A DNA stretch of 64,000 bases from positions 275,001 to 339,000 of the forward strand of contig WPIO01000089.1 in assembly GCA_009760855.2 (NCBI GenBank), in the 5' to 3' direction. Below, piece by piece: positions 51,688-63,735 of the stretch (within the stretch, counting starts at the first letter, position 1; each line of letters opens with the position of its first letter). Position numbers and translations under genes: made by a program. A model generated the notes under the pieces. That model ran no database searches. It saw only the letters and a program-made list of their open reading frames with translations, and had not been told where the DNA came from. The stretch is from Cristatella mucedo. Lineage: Eukaryota > Bryozoa > Phylactolaemata > Cristatellidae.

Positions 51688-52200
51688 CAGTCCCCCTCTC
51701 ACTCCTCCTCAGTCTCTCTCGGTCTCTCTCTCCCTCTCCCCTCTCTCTGTCATCTCTGATTCTCTCCGTCTCGCTCGCTTTGTCTCTCTCTCTCTCAGTC
51801 TCTCTCTCTCTCTCTGTTTCTCTCTCGCTGTCTCTCTTTCTGTCTTTCTCTCTGTCGCCATCTTTCTGTCTCTCTCTCTCTCTATATCTCTCTGCATCTC
51901 TCTCTCTCTCTCTCTCACTCTCTCTCTGTCTCTGTCTCTGTCTCTGTCTGTCTCTGTCTTTATTTCTCTCTCTGTCTCTCTGTCTCTCTCTCTTTGTCTC
52001 CCTTTCTCTTTAATAATAATAATAATAATAATAACAATGTTGCACTTGATAAAGCGCCCTCAGAGAACTTAATCTCTTTCTAGGCGCTTTACATTTGCTG
52101 CTTTCTCTCTCCCTCTCTCTGTTTTTCTGCCTCTCTCTGTCTCTCTTTCTCTGCTCGTCTGCCTGTCTCCCTCTCTGTCTGTCTGTCTGTCTCTCTCTAT
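51688..52200. repeat. (TC/TG)n pyrimidine-rich tract interrupted by a LINE-A tail
   Basis: CT and CTGT units before 52012 and again after 52101. The tract was one repeat before the insertion. Confidence 0.92.
52012..52101 (-). mobile_element. LINE-A 3' tail only
   Basis: ATT-repeat tail (52012-52033) plus the terminal stem-loop (AGCGCCCTCAGAGAACTTAA to TTTACATTTGCTG) and nothing else: an extreme 5' truncation of about 90 bp. Confidence 0.9.
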
Positions 52201-52820
52201 AAACATGTGCACAAATTTTTTACATAGACCTTTATGCGACAAAGTTTCTCACGTTTGAAACTTCCTGCTCGAATCTAGAGAAGCATCTGAGCCAGCTGAG
52301 GAATTCGTGACAACAACAGTACACGATTCTGTCGTCTGATTTCTCCTGATGGCACGTAAAACAATCAAATTCAGCGGCAAAAGCCTATTTCTGTGCTGCT
52401 TCCGAGGCGTCCGTCAAGCACATTAAAGTCGTGTAAAGTACTTCCGCACGCCTAACCAGGTTTCTCCGAGTGAATCCATTGCTCTTTGCTCTTACATTCT
52501 TCCACCTTGACGTCTGCTCCGTCGTCAGTGAAAATGATCTTCGAGTAGCGACTCTCTTACTGCGAGCCAATCAAGTCCACTATCATTGGGGACTACAGCT
52601 TAATGTGCTTTAATGGACCAGCAACACTGGACGAGCTCTGGCAGCATTCCGAAATTTTACTTCTCGTATATTGTTCAGCAATATCAAAGACTGACTCTAC
52701 CAATAATCGAGCTTTTTGGTTACGGTTGTCACTGTGCGTCAGAAGCCAGCGTGAATGAGTCATACGTTTTTGGCAATGCACGTACTTGTGCTAGCGAAAG
52801 ATCACGAATCATCATCAAGA
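52201..52820. other. Unassigned DNA
   Basis: Nothing recognised. Confidence 0.45.
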
Positions 52821-52970
52821 TGCCGAGCTGGTTTGGTCTAGCGGTTAAGGTGCTCGCCCCGACCAAGGTCTGACTGGGGTCGTGGGCTCGAGCCCCGAGG
52901 CATATGTGAAGCGCCTGAATAGAGATTAAGTTCTTTTGGGGCGCTATATAAATGAATTATATTTTTAAAT
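52821..52970 (+). mobile_element. SINE-A copy
   Basis: Head from GCCGAGCTGGTTTGGTC, B-box variant GGGCTCGAGCCCC, stem-loop 52910-52946. The tail AAATGAATTATAT is duplicated. Confidence 0.9.
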
Positions 52971-52984
52971 GAATTATATCAATC

Positions 52985-53180
52985 AGCCTGCAAACATTGG
53001 TCAGGGCGAACACCTTAAACACTGAGCAAAAACAGAGTGGTAGTTTTCGTTGGGCACCACGGAATGTTTCGTCTCCTATTTAACTGCCGCTTTCTTACCA
53101 TATTTATTAATCATAACAGTAACTCAATTTTTAAAGTGCCCAAACAGAACTAAAAAATTCTTGGAACTTGGCATATGCTA
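52985..53180 (-). mobile_element. SINE-A fragments, degenerate
   Basis: GGGCGAACACCTTAAACACTG (53005) resembles the SINE-A head and TAAAGTGCCCAAACAGAAC (53133) the tail, separated by unrelated bases. Confidence 0.35.
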
Positions 53181-54451
53181 CTAAGGAAGCGCTGACCCAG
53201 AAAATGCTACAATGAATGGGAGTATTTCTAATTTATTTATTTAATTTATTTTTTATATTTAATTATTTTACTTATTATAATTTAAATTTTGCTCTTCCCC
53301 TCCTTAACTCCTCGCACCCGCTCTTTAAAAGCATTTGACGCTAGGCAAAATGGAAACTGTGGATGACGGCTGCCATGAAGAATTCTCACAAAATTGTCAG
53401 CTACAGAACCTGCTGAATCATGACAGATATCCCTTGTTAATTACGAGCTGGAGAGGCTTTTCTACCGCATGAAGACAATATAGATACATGTTCTACTATA
53501 ATATTTTTGACAGTTGCGCCTCTCGGCGACCGGCAGATTTGTAATGAACCATCGTATCCTGACGAGTCTCATGCTGCCGATTTGCTTCTTCTCCGCCAGT
53601 GCGCGCGCTCAGCTCTCAGGAGAACCGCTCGAAAATAACTGCCTTTCGAGCGCCGAGTCAAACGCCCGAGTATAGGTACGTCAAGCTCACCTAGCTGCGA
53701 TCTCCGGGCAGCAGACGTGCGGTAAGAGCCGGACAGGTATTGCGAACATTCCGTCGGCTGCACGTCATGCTCGCGTCGCCTAGCCATGGTTTCGACGCGC
53801 TCACTCCGACGCCGCGGGACTCGGCCCGGCGTGCAACCAGCCCAGGCTGCTCGGAGCGAAGATTGACGCGCCGCAAATTTAAGGCCAAAGCTGGGAGCGC
53901 CAGAGAACGCTCGAGAACGCCAGAGAACTCGCTCAGAGTGCTCGAGCGAGCACGTGGCACAAGTCTGGTGGTAGCGCGGCCGCGACGTAGCGGCGGCTCC
54001 CGAGCTAAATGTGCAGTTCCTTGCCACAAACGGAGCGCATATGACGCGTGCTGTTCGTTGCAGGCGGGCGACCGACACTGGTAGAGCTGGCGGAGGAGCC
54101 GAGGCGCTAGTGCTCAGGAGCTAGTGCTAACGGCTGGCGAGTTGCAGCTGCTACACCGATACTACCGGCTTCAGTATGCGCCGACGCCAGTAGAGCGTGG
54201 CAGCCATCGAGAGCACCTATACCCCTTACATAGTAAGTCCATGCCTTTCGCAGAAATGTATATTCGATCGCCGCAGGGGTGACGCTCACGTGCAGCACCA
54301 GCAATAGCGCATTAGTTAAAGGTTTCACTAGTTAGCAGCCCAAGGCACGACTGCGTACAATTTCAAATCTCCAGCCACACTCTCCGAACTAGAGATTATA
54401 GCATCCGGTTCCTGTAAGCCATAATTCAGGAACCGCCAATAATACACCAGG
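53181..54451. other. Unassigned DNA
   Basis: AT-rich at 53220-53290, CpG-rich at 53560-54100. Short direct repeats CGCCAGAGAAC (53910) and GCTAGTGCT (54107). No gene supported. Confidence 0.45.
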
Positions 54452-54907
54452 GTTAATAATAATAATAATAATAATTCACTTGATAAAGCGCCCTCAGAGA
54501 ACTTAATCTCTCTCTAGGCGCTTTACATTTGCTGTAAAGTGAAATGCAATTGAATGGTAAGTAAAATCATGCTTGAAAAACAAACGAAATGAATAATATG
54601 GTTAGGGGTGAACATGCACAGGGTCAGCATGCAAATGTGGTTAGTGGCAGCATGCACAGTGTCAGCACGCATAAGCACATCAAGGACGAATCACAGGGAC
54701 CCACTAAATGCTGTCCTAAATAGATGTGTTTTTAGGTTCCTTTTAAATGTGGTCAGGTCAGGGGATGTTTTGACGCAGGTCGGGAGGGAGTTCCAGGCTT
54801 TGGGAGCATATGAACTAAATGCACGGTCTCCAAAGGATTTAAGGTTTGTATGAGGTATTTCTAGACTGTTGGATTCCGAAAAGCGGGTGGTACGATGCTT
54901 GACCTGG
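54452..54907 (-). mobile_element. LINE-A copy, young, 5'-truncated
   Basis: ATT tail (54454-54475), stem-loop, untranslated region and the last 70 or so codons of the reverse transcriptase (NSLEIPHTNLKSFGD), ending at about 54907. Nearly identical to the matching parts of 42618-44850 and 56985-58494. Confidence 0.93.
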
Positions 54908-56309
54908 GTTGGCGTAATTTGGCCGATGTAGGTTGCTAACATTTCAATGGCGCGAAGTCATGGTAGCTACATTTTTCCAAAAAATTGATTTCTTAGTGCG
55001 CTGAATTGACTATCGATTATACAATCGCATCCCCGACAATCGGACTGACATTTCACGGCAATCAGTTCTGCCGCGTATCGTTTGCGAGTCTTTGCCGGAA
55101 GCCGACTGCCATTCTTGATTTAGCGGATGAGTAGAAATAAATGTATACGCCAGTAGATATCCAGCCGTCGGTGCATCTGCCTGTTCGCCGACGCTGGTGT
55201 CTCGCTTTTTGAGACGTCCCAAGTGACGGCGTCAAATCGCTATCCGCGGCTCGATTAGCCGCCGGCCGTGCACCGGATGCCACGTGTTTCCGCTACTTCC
55301 GTCCAAGGGAGGATGGGCACTGCGCTACCACAGCGATAAGAAGTCGCCGGCTGTTAGCAGCGGCCGTTTTGTTTATCTCAGGGTTGAACGTCCGACTCGC
55401 GAAGAAACGTCAGCTGCGAGCGGAAGTGCCCCTGCCTGGCGTTAGGCAGCGGCGGCATTTTGCCGGACCAACTCTTCTGCGCCGCCATGCTCGCAGGCCA
55501 GTCTCCCGAAGCCACACCTCGGCGCTACGAGGTCATGGAGAAGCTGCCGAGTTTCAAATATATGAAAAATCAGCGTTTATCATTGAATATTTCATCAGCT
55601 GCTGAGCCTAAAAACCCGCACTCTCTCAGGTGCCGTGCATTGGAGGCGCTGTGCAAGGGACTTTCGCGCTGGTTTGCGAATCTCAGGTCAAAGTGCACCC
55701 TACCATAAACGAATACCGATACCACTGACAGGCCAATTGTATATTGGCCACATTGGGCTTACCAGAGGGCGCGCCGGTGTGCAAGTACGTGCGCACAAGC
55801 GATAGGAGGGTGCAGCTGTTGGATTGACGGATGCTTTGATTGCTGCGCTACGACGGTACTACGATGCTACAGACGGTTGCTGCTCTGCGATCGGAGGCGA
55901 GACGACACCGCTCGAAGCGCAGGGGTGCTTTTCGTAAGACACGAGAGGGATCAAACAGAGACCTTCCTCGTCAAGCGTATTAAATTGAATCTCCGCTGCT
56001 TTCCACTTTCCTCGAGGCGGGACGGACCTTGGGGCAACAAAAGAAATGGGTGCTTCATTCCAATCCGGTGCTGCATCCGCGAACTGAGGCCGCCGGCAGA
56101 CGACTAACGGCTCGGCGTCTATTAGGCCGCGAGCGGGAGGGACGCTGCCCGTGCTGGAAGCCGGCTGCCGGCGATATTCGTATGCCGACACTGCAGAGGC
56201 TTCTGAACTAAGGTCCGTTACCGTAGCGCACGGCGCTTGTAGCCGAGCCAGCGATTGCACGCACGTGTGCAGCCGTAGTTAACGGCGTCGACGCATGCGC
56301 CTTGCAGAG
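54908..56309. other. Unassigned DNA
   Basis: No element or exon recognised. Confidence 0.45.
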
Positions 56310-56374
56310 AAAATATGTATGTATGTATGTATCTCCGTCTGTAACTCCACAACGCCGTAAAGACTCTGTGGGTG

Positions 56375-56947
56375 TTACGCAGGACAGTTTTTTATAGCGC
56401 ACTCATTGCCTAAGCGGCTTTCGGTACGCATTCGGTAGCCAACAGACTTCGTCTCACGAAACAAAGAGAAAGTGGGAAGCATAGCAGAGTCAGCAGAGCA
56501 GTTGAGGTAGTGAGTAGCATGGAAGTAGCAGCTCATGACCGCTGAAAAGGATGTGCCATAGTCGGCAGTAGGAGAGTAGATGTCGTTACGTAAGAATTGT
56601 GGAAACCAGTTCCACAGTCTAGGACCTGCAGAGCTAAAGCTTCTGTCGCCAACGGTCTTTAAGCGGAGGAATAGAACAGCTAATTTATTGTCCACACAGG
56701 ACCTCAGGGCACGAACAGGCTGAAACTGATGCAGCAGTTCAGCTAGGTACGAAGGAGCCAAGCTGTGGCGGGCCTTGTGGGTCAGCGTAAGAACTTTGCT
56801 CTGTATCCTTTGCTCAACCGGCAGCCATCCTAGCTCTTTAAGCGAAGGAGACACGTGCTCAAACCTCTGGGACTTGAAGACCAGCCTTGCAGCCATATTC
56901 ATAGTCCGCTGCAGTGGCCTAATAGCTTTCGTTGGCAGCCCTGCCAA
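56375..56947 (-). pseudogene. LINE-B reverse transcriptase, C-terminal part
   Basis: 190 open codons with LAGLPTKAIRPLQRTMNMAA, LGWLPVEQRIQ and RSFSSAGPRLWN, the C-terminal pattern of L2/CR1-type enzymes, distinct from LINE-A. Upstream the tyrosine codon in RLDYCNSLL is a stop. Confidence 0.85.
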
Positions 56948-56984
56948 AAGGGAATTACATTAATCAAGCCGAAACAGAACTAAC

Positions 56985-58494
56985 TAATCCTCAAACCTTG
57001 CTAGTAAGTTCCAGTCTGGCTTTAGAGCTAATCACTCCACAGAGTCAGCATTGCTTCGGGTATACAACGACCTACTTAGGAATGCAGACATGGGTAGAGT
57101 GTCTCTGCTTGTTTTGCTTGATCTTTCGGCAGCTTTTGATACCATCGATCACAAAGTTCTTCTAGAGCGCCTCTCATCTCGCCTGGGCATCACTGGCACT
57201 GCTCTGCAGTGGTTCAGGTCCTATCTCAGTGGGAGACTCCAGAGTATTTATTGACGTGAATGGACAAAGATCATCTGAAGTACCTCTGAAATATGGAGTA
57301 CGTCAGGGCTCCGTGCTAGGTCCGGTTCTTTTCACGGTTTATACTCTCCCTCTTGCTGATGTGATTGCCAAGCACAATCTAGGCTTTCACTTCTATGCGG
57401 ATGACACTCAGTTGTACCTTTGCTTTGATCCCTCACAGCCTTCGAGCACCTCAAATTCTCTAAACTCACTAGCTGCATGCATTGATGACATCCGCACATG
57501 GATGGCAGCAAATTTTCTAAAACTTAACGATGATAAAACTAACTTACTAGTTATGGGCAAACCTAGTGTTATTCAGAAATTGGAAAGGCTGACTCTCAAA
57601 ATTGGCTCTGTCAGCATATCTTCTGTCGAATCAGCTCGGAATCTAGATGTCATATTCCAAAGCAACCTCTCGTTAGACGACCATATCAGCTCCACAGTCA
57701 AATCCGCCTATTTTCAGCTTCATAACATTGCTAAAATTCGGGCTTGTTTAGATAAAGATACCACGTCCAAGTTAGTTGATGCATTCGTGACATCCCGTCT
57801 CGACTTCTGCAACTCACTGCTTACTGGCCTACCAGCATGTGCGATCAGGCGATTGCAGCTGGTGCAAAACTCTGCAGCTAGGCTTGTCTGTCGTGAGCGT
57901 CGCAGTTGCCACATTACTCCACTTCTCGCCGACCTGCACTGGCTACCAGTCAAGCAACGGATTGACTTCAAGGTTTTGTCGCTCACTTTTAGGTCCCTTC
58001 ATTCTATGGCTCCAGCCTATCTGTCAGATATACTACCCCATCAGGCCAAGCATCGTACCATCCGCTTTTCGGAATCCAACAGTCTAGAAATACCTCATAC
58101 AAATCTCAAATCCTTTGGAGACCGTGCATTTAGTTCATATGCTCCCAAAGCCTGGAACTCCCTCCCGACCTGCGTCAAAACATCCCCTGACCTGACCACA
58201 TTTAAAAGGAACCTAAAAACACACCTATTTAGGACAGCATTTAGTGGGTCCCTGTGATTCGTCCTTGATGTGCTTATGCGTGCTGACACTGGGCATGCTG
58301 CCACTAACCACATTTGCATGCTGACCCTGTGCATGTCACCTCTAACCATATTATTCATTTCGTTTGTTTTTCAAGCATGATTTTACTTACCATTCAATTG
58401 CATTTCACTTTACAGCAAATGTAAAGCGCCTAGAGAGAGATTAAGTTCTCTGAGGGCGCTTTATCAAGTGAATTATTATTATTATTATTATTGT
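56985..58494 (+). mobile_element. LINE-A copy, young, inserted in LINE-B
   Basis: 5'-truncated at 56985; ends with the stem-loop (58425-58460) and ATT tail. TAACTAA at 56978-56984 and 58495-58501 is the target-site duplication. Very similar to 42618-44850. Confidence 0.94.
57051..58257 (+). pseudogene. LINE-A reverse transcriptase, one frameshift
   Basis: 57051-57254 has LDLSAAFDTIDH preceded by a 9-bp in-frame insertion (TTGTTTTGC). A 4-bp insertion at about 57247 (AGTATTTATTGACG versus AGTATTGACG) shifts to 57229-58257, which has GVRQGSVLGP (proline replaced by arginine), the catalytic FYADD (57391-57405) and an otherwise complete C-terminus ending at TGA. The N-terminal third is missing. 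Confidence 0.93.
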
Positions 58495-59026
58495 TAACTA
58501 AGGAGCTAGTTAGATTCTTTACAAGCAACTGTGGGAGACAGCTCCTAATTTTGGATAGGGATCGGACGTGATGGCTAGCTGTAGAAGCAGTCTTCTGAAT
58601 GAAGCTTTTAAAATTGAGGCAGCTGCCGAAAACGACACCTAAATTTCGTGCACGTGGTGATGGTCGCACAACAGCATCACCTATTAGAAGAGCAAAGCCT
58701 TTCAATCCAGCCACACGCTTAGGGTGTCCTGTGAGCAGCAGTTTGGTTTTATCATCATTTAATTTCAGGGAATTTTCCGACATCCAGGATCAAATATCGG
58801 CAAGGCAAGCATTTAGTTTCTCAGTTGCTGGAGCAGATTCCGACGGTTTTAATGACAAGTACAACAGAGTATCGTCAGCATAATAGTGATATCCTATTCC
58901 ATGGGCCTTAATCACTTTTCCCAGAGGTTGTATATTAATCGAGAACAGCAAGGGACTGAGTACAGACCCTTGAGGGACTCCACAGGTGACCCTTCTTGTG
59001 TGTGAGACCTGACCCCCACACGACAA
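58495..59026 (-). pseudogene. LINE-B reverse transcriptase, central part
   Basis: Frame 58790-59026 carries GVPQGSVLSPLLF and the catalytic YYADDTLLY. A stop or frame change near 58790 separates it from 58495-58783 (SLKLNDDKTKLLLTG and the following region), which ends exactly at the LINE-A insertion. Confidence 0.88.
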
Positions 59027-59110
59027 TAAAGAATAAACAATAATGAGCTCCCATACCTAATTCTAGAAAGCGTATGTCCTTGGAGTAGAGAATTTGCATA
59101 GCCACACATA

Positions 59111-60511
59111 ACCGTGAGCGCACAGCAACAGCCCCCAGAGTATGACTCCTTAGTTCAAAGCCGGAAGTATAACTGCCTCGTCCGTAGCCCAAAGCACGGT
59201 TGACAGACCGTTAGTGGTGACATATAACAGTCCCCGTAGATTGCAGCTCTGGTACCGCTGACGATTAATTCCAAGAGGGGGCCTGTCATAATCTGGCCGG
59301 TGCCTAGTGCAAGCGCTTCACTGTCAATCTTGTAAGTTACCTGACGAGCGAGCTTCGCCGGGTCGCGGTGGCTTGCCGAAGACGCGCGCCACGCAACGAC
59401 AGACGAAAGCGCTCCCTTCTAATCTCTCCAAGTAGGACTAACGCTGCGGCGTTTCGACGAAGGATTTCCGCGCGCGCAGCTGTACGGCACGAGAAAGCTG
59501 GCGGTCCGTGGCGGCAGCGGCTCGCCATTTGGCGCCGCTCTATAGACTTCGATACGGCGCGCGACCGCTAGCGCGGCACGCAGCTTTATCGGCTTCTCTC
59601 TCTCTCTCCGTGTAGCCCAGGCTGCATTTATTTATCGTATTCCGACGTGCGATAAACGTTTCTCTATTTGTGGGCGCTGCTGCTATCTTCGCACTTATTG
59701 CCACTATCGGAAGCTGTTCTTGGCCACTTTCCAACTTTCGCGGTTTGGCAGAGCTCTAGGCCCCCAGTAAGCGTGCGAGCAGGCGAGCTGCAAATAAGTA
59801 GCCGTACATTTTAAGGTATACACGGTTACGGTGAGCCCCCAAAAACTTTCGGTAACCTCGGGGGGGATAACTTCGTCACCAGCGTGGTCAGTCGCTCTCG
59901 TTGGCCCAGCGACACCCAGTCATTGCTCTGCAGTTGTATAAGCTTTCACTTTCACCAAGAAATTCCGCAGGAGCACGGATTTTAATTTAGCCCGCGCTTT
60001 CTAACGGAAAATATTTTTTAAATGGCGTTAGTTAAACTGCGAACCTTTTTAATTAATAGTCCGAATCAGTAATGCTCGCCGGCCTCCTTCACCCGTAGTT
60101 GTGGCTGCCGATAAAGCCCTACTGATGCTGCTGCAGGTTTTTCCAGATATCCTGCGCACCCGAATCCGCGCACTTCATACACTCAATCGACACGAAGGCT
60201 GCACCTAGTCGCAGGAAAGCACTGGAAGATCTCGGCGGCGCAAAATCTCTGCGGTTTTCGTGTGTTGGCGCAGCCTCACACGGAAGTTGCACTGTTAGGG
60301 GGCCATCTTCACTTCAGTGGAGCAAATTTAGTTAGCCTGTGAGCATTTAGATAGATGACTTCCATAACAGCGTATCGCTAATGATGAGTGAAGGCGTTCT
60401 GGTGATTTCTAGGTTATCAATTGAAAGCAGTTCACGTTGCTCGCTCAAAGGCGGAGCCTACTCTTGTGAAATCGCGGCAGATCTGATAGCGGCGATCTAA
60501 TAGGCCGGTCT
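59111..60511. other. Unassigned DNA
   Basis: No element or exon recognised; CpG-rich at 59340-59580. Confidence 0.45.
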
Positions 60512-60777
60512 TGGAACATGTAATGTAATGTAATGTATCTCCGTCTGTAACTCCACAAAGTCATAAAGACCATGTGGGTGTTACGCAGGAGAGTTTTGTA
60601 TAGTGCACTCATTGCCTAAGCGGCTTTCGGTACGCATTCGGTAGCCAACAGACTTCGTCTCACGAAACAAAGAGAAAGTGGGAAGCATAGCAGAGTCAGG
60701 AGAGCAGTTGAGGTAGTGACTAGCATGGAAGTAGCTGCTCAGGACCGCTGAAAAATATGTGCCATAGTCAGCAGTAC
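60512..60777 (-). mobile_element. LINE-B 3' copy
   Basis: TAATG-repeat tail (60518-60537), then the LINE-B 3' end and terminal codons, closely similar to 56330-56575. Stops at the microsatellite. Confidence 0.9.
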
Positions 60778-60789
60778 ATACACACACAC

Positions 60790-60850
<61 letters not shown>
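60777..60850. repeat. (CA)n(TA)n(TG)n microsatellite
   Basis: CA, TA and TG runs in order, so the tract is self-complementary. Confidence 0.95.
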
Positions 60851-60907
60851 TGAACGATTTGCGAGACCCCGAGGCTCGAGCTGATTTTCAAGCTAACGCT
60901 ATATATA

Positions 60908-62131
60908 TATTCTTCTTGTTTTGCTTAATCTTTCGGCAGCTTTTGATACTATCGATCACAAAGTACTTCTAGAGCGCCCCTCATCTCGCCTGGGCATCAC
61001 TGGCACTGCTCTGCAATGGTTCCGGTCCTATCTCAGTGGGAGACTCCAGATTATTGACGTGAATGGACAAAGATCATCCGAGGTACCTCTGAAATATGGG
61101 GTACCTCAGGGCTCTGTGCTAGGTCCGGTTCTTTTCACGGTCTATACTCTCCCTCTTGCAGATGTGATTGCCAAGCACAATCTAGGCTTTCACTTCTATT
61201 CGGATGACACTCAGTTGTACTTTTGCTTTGATCCCTCCCAGCCTTCGAGCACCTCGAATTCACTCAACTCGCTTTCTGCATGTATTCATGACATCCGCAC
61301 ATGGATGGCAGCAAATTTTCTTGAACTAAACGATGATAAAACTAACTTACTAGTTATGGGCAAACCCAGTGTGATTCAGAAATTGGAAAGGCTAACAAAT
61401 TTAAAGCTAACTCAAATTTGGCTCTGCCAGCATATCTCCTGTTTAATCAGCTCGAAATCTAGGTGTCATATTCCAAAGTGATCTCTCGTTAGACGACCAC
61501 ATCAGCTCCACAATCAAGTCTGCCTACTTTCAGCTAAATAACATTGCTAAAATTCGGGCTTGTTTAGATAAGGATACCACGTCTAAGTTGGTCCATGTAT
61601 TTGTGACATCCCGCCTTGACTTCTGTAACTCACTGCTTGCTGGCCTACCGGCGTGTGCAATCGGGCGACTACAGCTGGTGCAAAACTCCCCAGCTAGGCT
61701 TGTCTGTCGTGAGCGTTGCAGTTGCAACATCACACCACTTCTCGCCGACCAGCACTGGCTAACAGTCAAGCAATGGATTGACTTCAAGGTTTTGTCGCTC
61801 ATTTTTAGTTCACTTCATTCTTTGGCTCCAGCCTATCTCTCAGATCTACTCTCAGATCTACTGCCCCACCAGGCCAAGTATCGTACACCGGCTTTTCGGA
61901 ATCCAACAGTTTATCTCTACCTCGTACAAACCTCAAACCTTTTGGAGACCGTGCATTTAGTTCGTATGCTCCCAAAGCCTGGAACTCACTCCCGACTTGC
62001 GTCAGAACATCCCCTGACTTGACCTCATTTAGAAAGAACCTAAAACACACCTATTTAGGACAGCATTTAGTGGGTACCTGTGATTCGTCATTCATGTGTT
62101 TATGCGTGCTGACACTGTGCATGCTGCCACT
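60908..62131 (+). mobile_element. LINE-A copy, both ends truncated
   Basis: Starts in the reverse transcriptase at CTTGTTTTGCTTAATC and ends in the 3' untranslated region at about 62131 without stem-loop or tail. Shares the 12-bp SDLLSDLL duplication with 16465-17810. Confidence 0.9.
60921..62022 (+). pseudogene. LINE-A reverse transcriptase, broken
   Basis: 60921-61481 has LSAAFDTIDH, GVPQGSVLGP and the catalytic site as FYSDD instead of FYADD (61197-61208). An insertion of about 14 bp near 61400 breaks the frame; 61588-62022 continues the C-terminus, with another shift after PHQAKYR. Confidence 0.9.
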
Positions 62132-63735
62132 AACTTTCACCGGGTGTTAGCACTTTCACTGTCACCGAGTAACTGTCATTCTAAAATAGAGGCCGATCAC
62201 TCCTTTTGCATTTTTGAAAACCCATTAACTTATGGACGTTTTTCGTCGGGTGACCTTGGGGATCCTCACACCAGGCACTGCGAAAAAAGCAAAGCATAAG
62301 GTGTATACTCATTGTGGCGGCGCATTAGCATAATAGCCCTTCTCTGAATGGCTGCTTAGCGTCCACGCGAGGACTTATGAGCGTCAGGGGTATCGAAAAT
62401 CCTCAATCAACTAATTCCAGCGACTAATGCAGCGAGGACGATAAGTATTCTTAAGATTCACTCACCGACGCAATTCGTAAACCTCGGTACTTTTTATTAT
62501 GAAGAATGGTTCAAGAAACAAATGGTGCTACTTTCGCGAAGTTTTCTGTTGGGTATATTAAAGCTAGAGCAGAGAGTTCAGAACTGCATCCTCCCGCCGT
62601 CTCCGTCGCTGCTTTCTACGCATGCAGTAGATCGGAGAGACGAGTAGCGTACGGAGATGGCTTGTAGAAGCCACGACTTGTACACGTAGCTGTATGCTGG
62701 TGCCAGCGAATGTTCTCCGTCAGTTGTATTTCGCACAAAAATGGCATGCTTCAACGTAATGACTCAGTTTTTTTGTTGGCGTCTAACTATAAACTTGCTA
62801 TTGATTCTTAAAAGCATGGGCACTTCAGCAATGCAAATGAGATCAGTTCTCTTGAAGACAACAATCACTCGATTAGCTTTGCCACTGCGAGGCGTGAAAG
62901 CTTCCACGATTTCGAGACTAAGAAAGCTAAATTTGCAAACCGGCAGTCACGCAGCCTGACAGCGACAAAAGTAATTGCTACCAAGGTCGAGGTTCGACCC
63001 CTCCCCTTAGCTCATTATTTGCCACAGCCCCGCAGTCATGAGAGCGGCGCTTCAAAATCCAATCGGCATTCAGAAAGCTTAAATTAAGGGTAAATGTCGA
63101 AAGAATACTGAGAAAATTAGCTCAAAATATTTATGTAGGGTTTATGGTTTAGAAGACAGCTGCCTTAGAAATGGTATCGAAAGTTTTCATGATTTCCGCA
63201 TACACGGAACAAACGTTGTGCAAACCGTATCTAGCTCGGTAGTAAACCGGAAGCAAAGTACCAACAAAGAACAAATTTTTGAATATCTGCATCACATGCA
63301 TTCTGTGTCCCAACTTGCTGAATTTGATACATCGACGTACATGTTTACAGCTTGCTGAGGTGCATATTTGTGACTTAAAAAAGCTTAATTTACAGTGGAG
63401 CTGTTTTGCCGTTTACATTCCATAAGTCGGCTAATACTTCACGGATCAATGTGAGTTTTTCAAACGTGAGTTCACCTCTGCTTTCACGCCACTGCAGTCT
63501 TCAACATTTCTGATTTCGGCTGGACAATAATTGCTAAACGTGTCCACGATTGCAGAGAATAAAACTCCAGGACGTTTGATGACTCGCTCTGCAAGGTCGA
63601 GCTCAAGGTCGACCGAGCCTCGCCGTCGAGCTTGGCGAATAGCACTCGGGGAAAGGACGTCAGTATCGAGATAAAACAGTAGAAACGAGACACCAATATA
63701 AGAAGAGGAGAAGAAGGAGAAGGAGGAGGAAGACA
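62132..63735. other. Unassigned DNA
   Basis: No gene supported. GAGGTTCGACCCCTCC at 62988 resembles a tRNA B box but no A box or cloverleaf accompanies it. Confidence 0.4.

Larger units (their letters stand above)
56310..59110 (-). mobile_element. LINE-B copy split by a LINE-A insertion
   Basis: Two LINE-B parts, 58495-59110 (central reverse transcriptase) and 56310-56984 (C-terminal region and 3' end with a TATG-repeat tail at 56313-56333), read continuously on the minus strand once the plus-strand LINE-A between them is set aside. The 3' end differs from LINE-A: no stem-loop, but CTCCGTCTGTAACTCCACAA. Confidence 0.88.

Noticed and set aside
60777-60850. Self-complementary CA/TA/TG tract considered with the hairpin set
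   Set aside because: Explained by simple dinucleotide repeat growth.
62985-63005. B-box-like GAGGTTCGACCCCTCC
   Set aside because: No A box, body or tail of SINE-A or SINE-B nearby.
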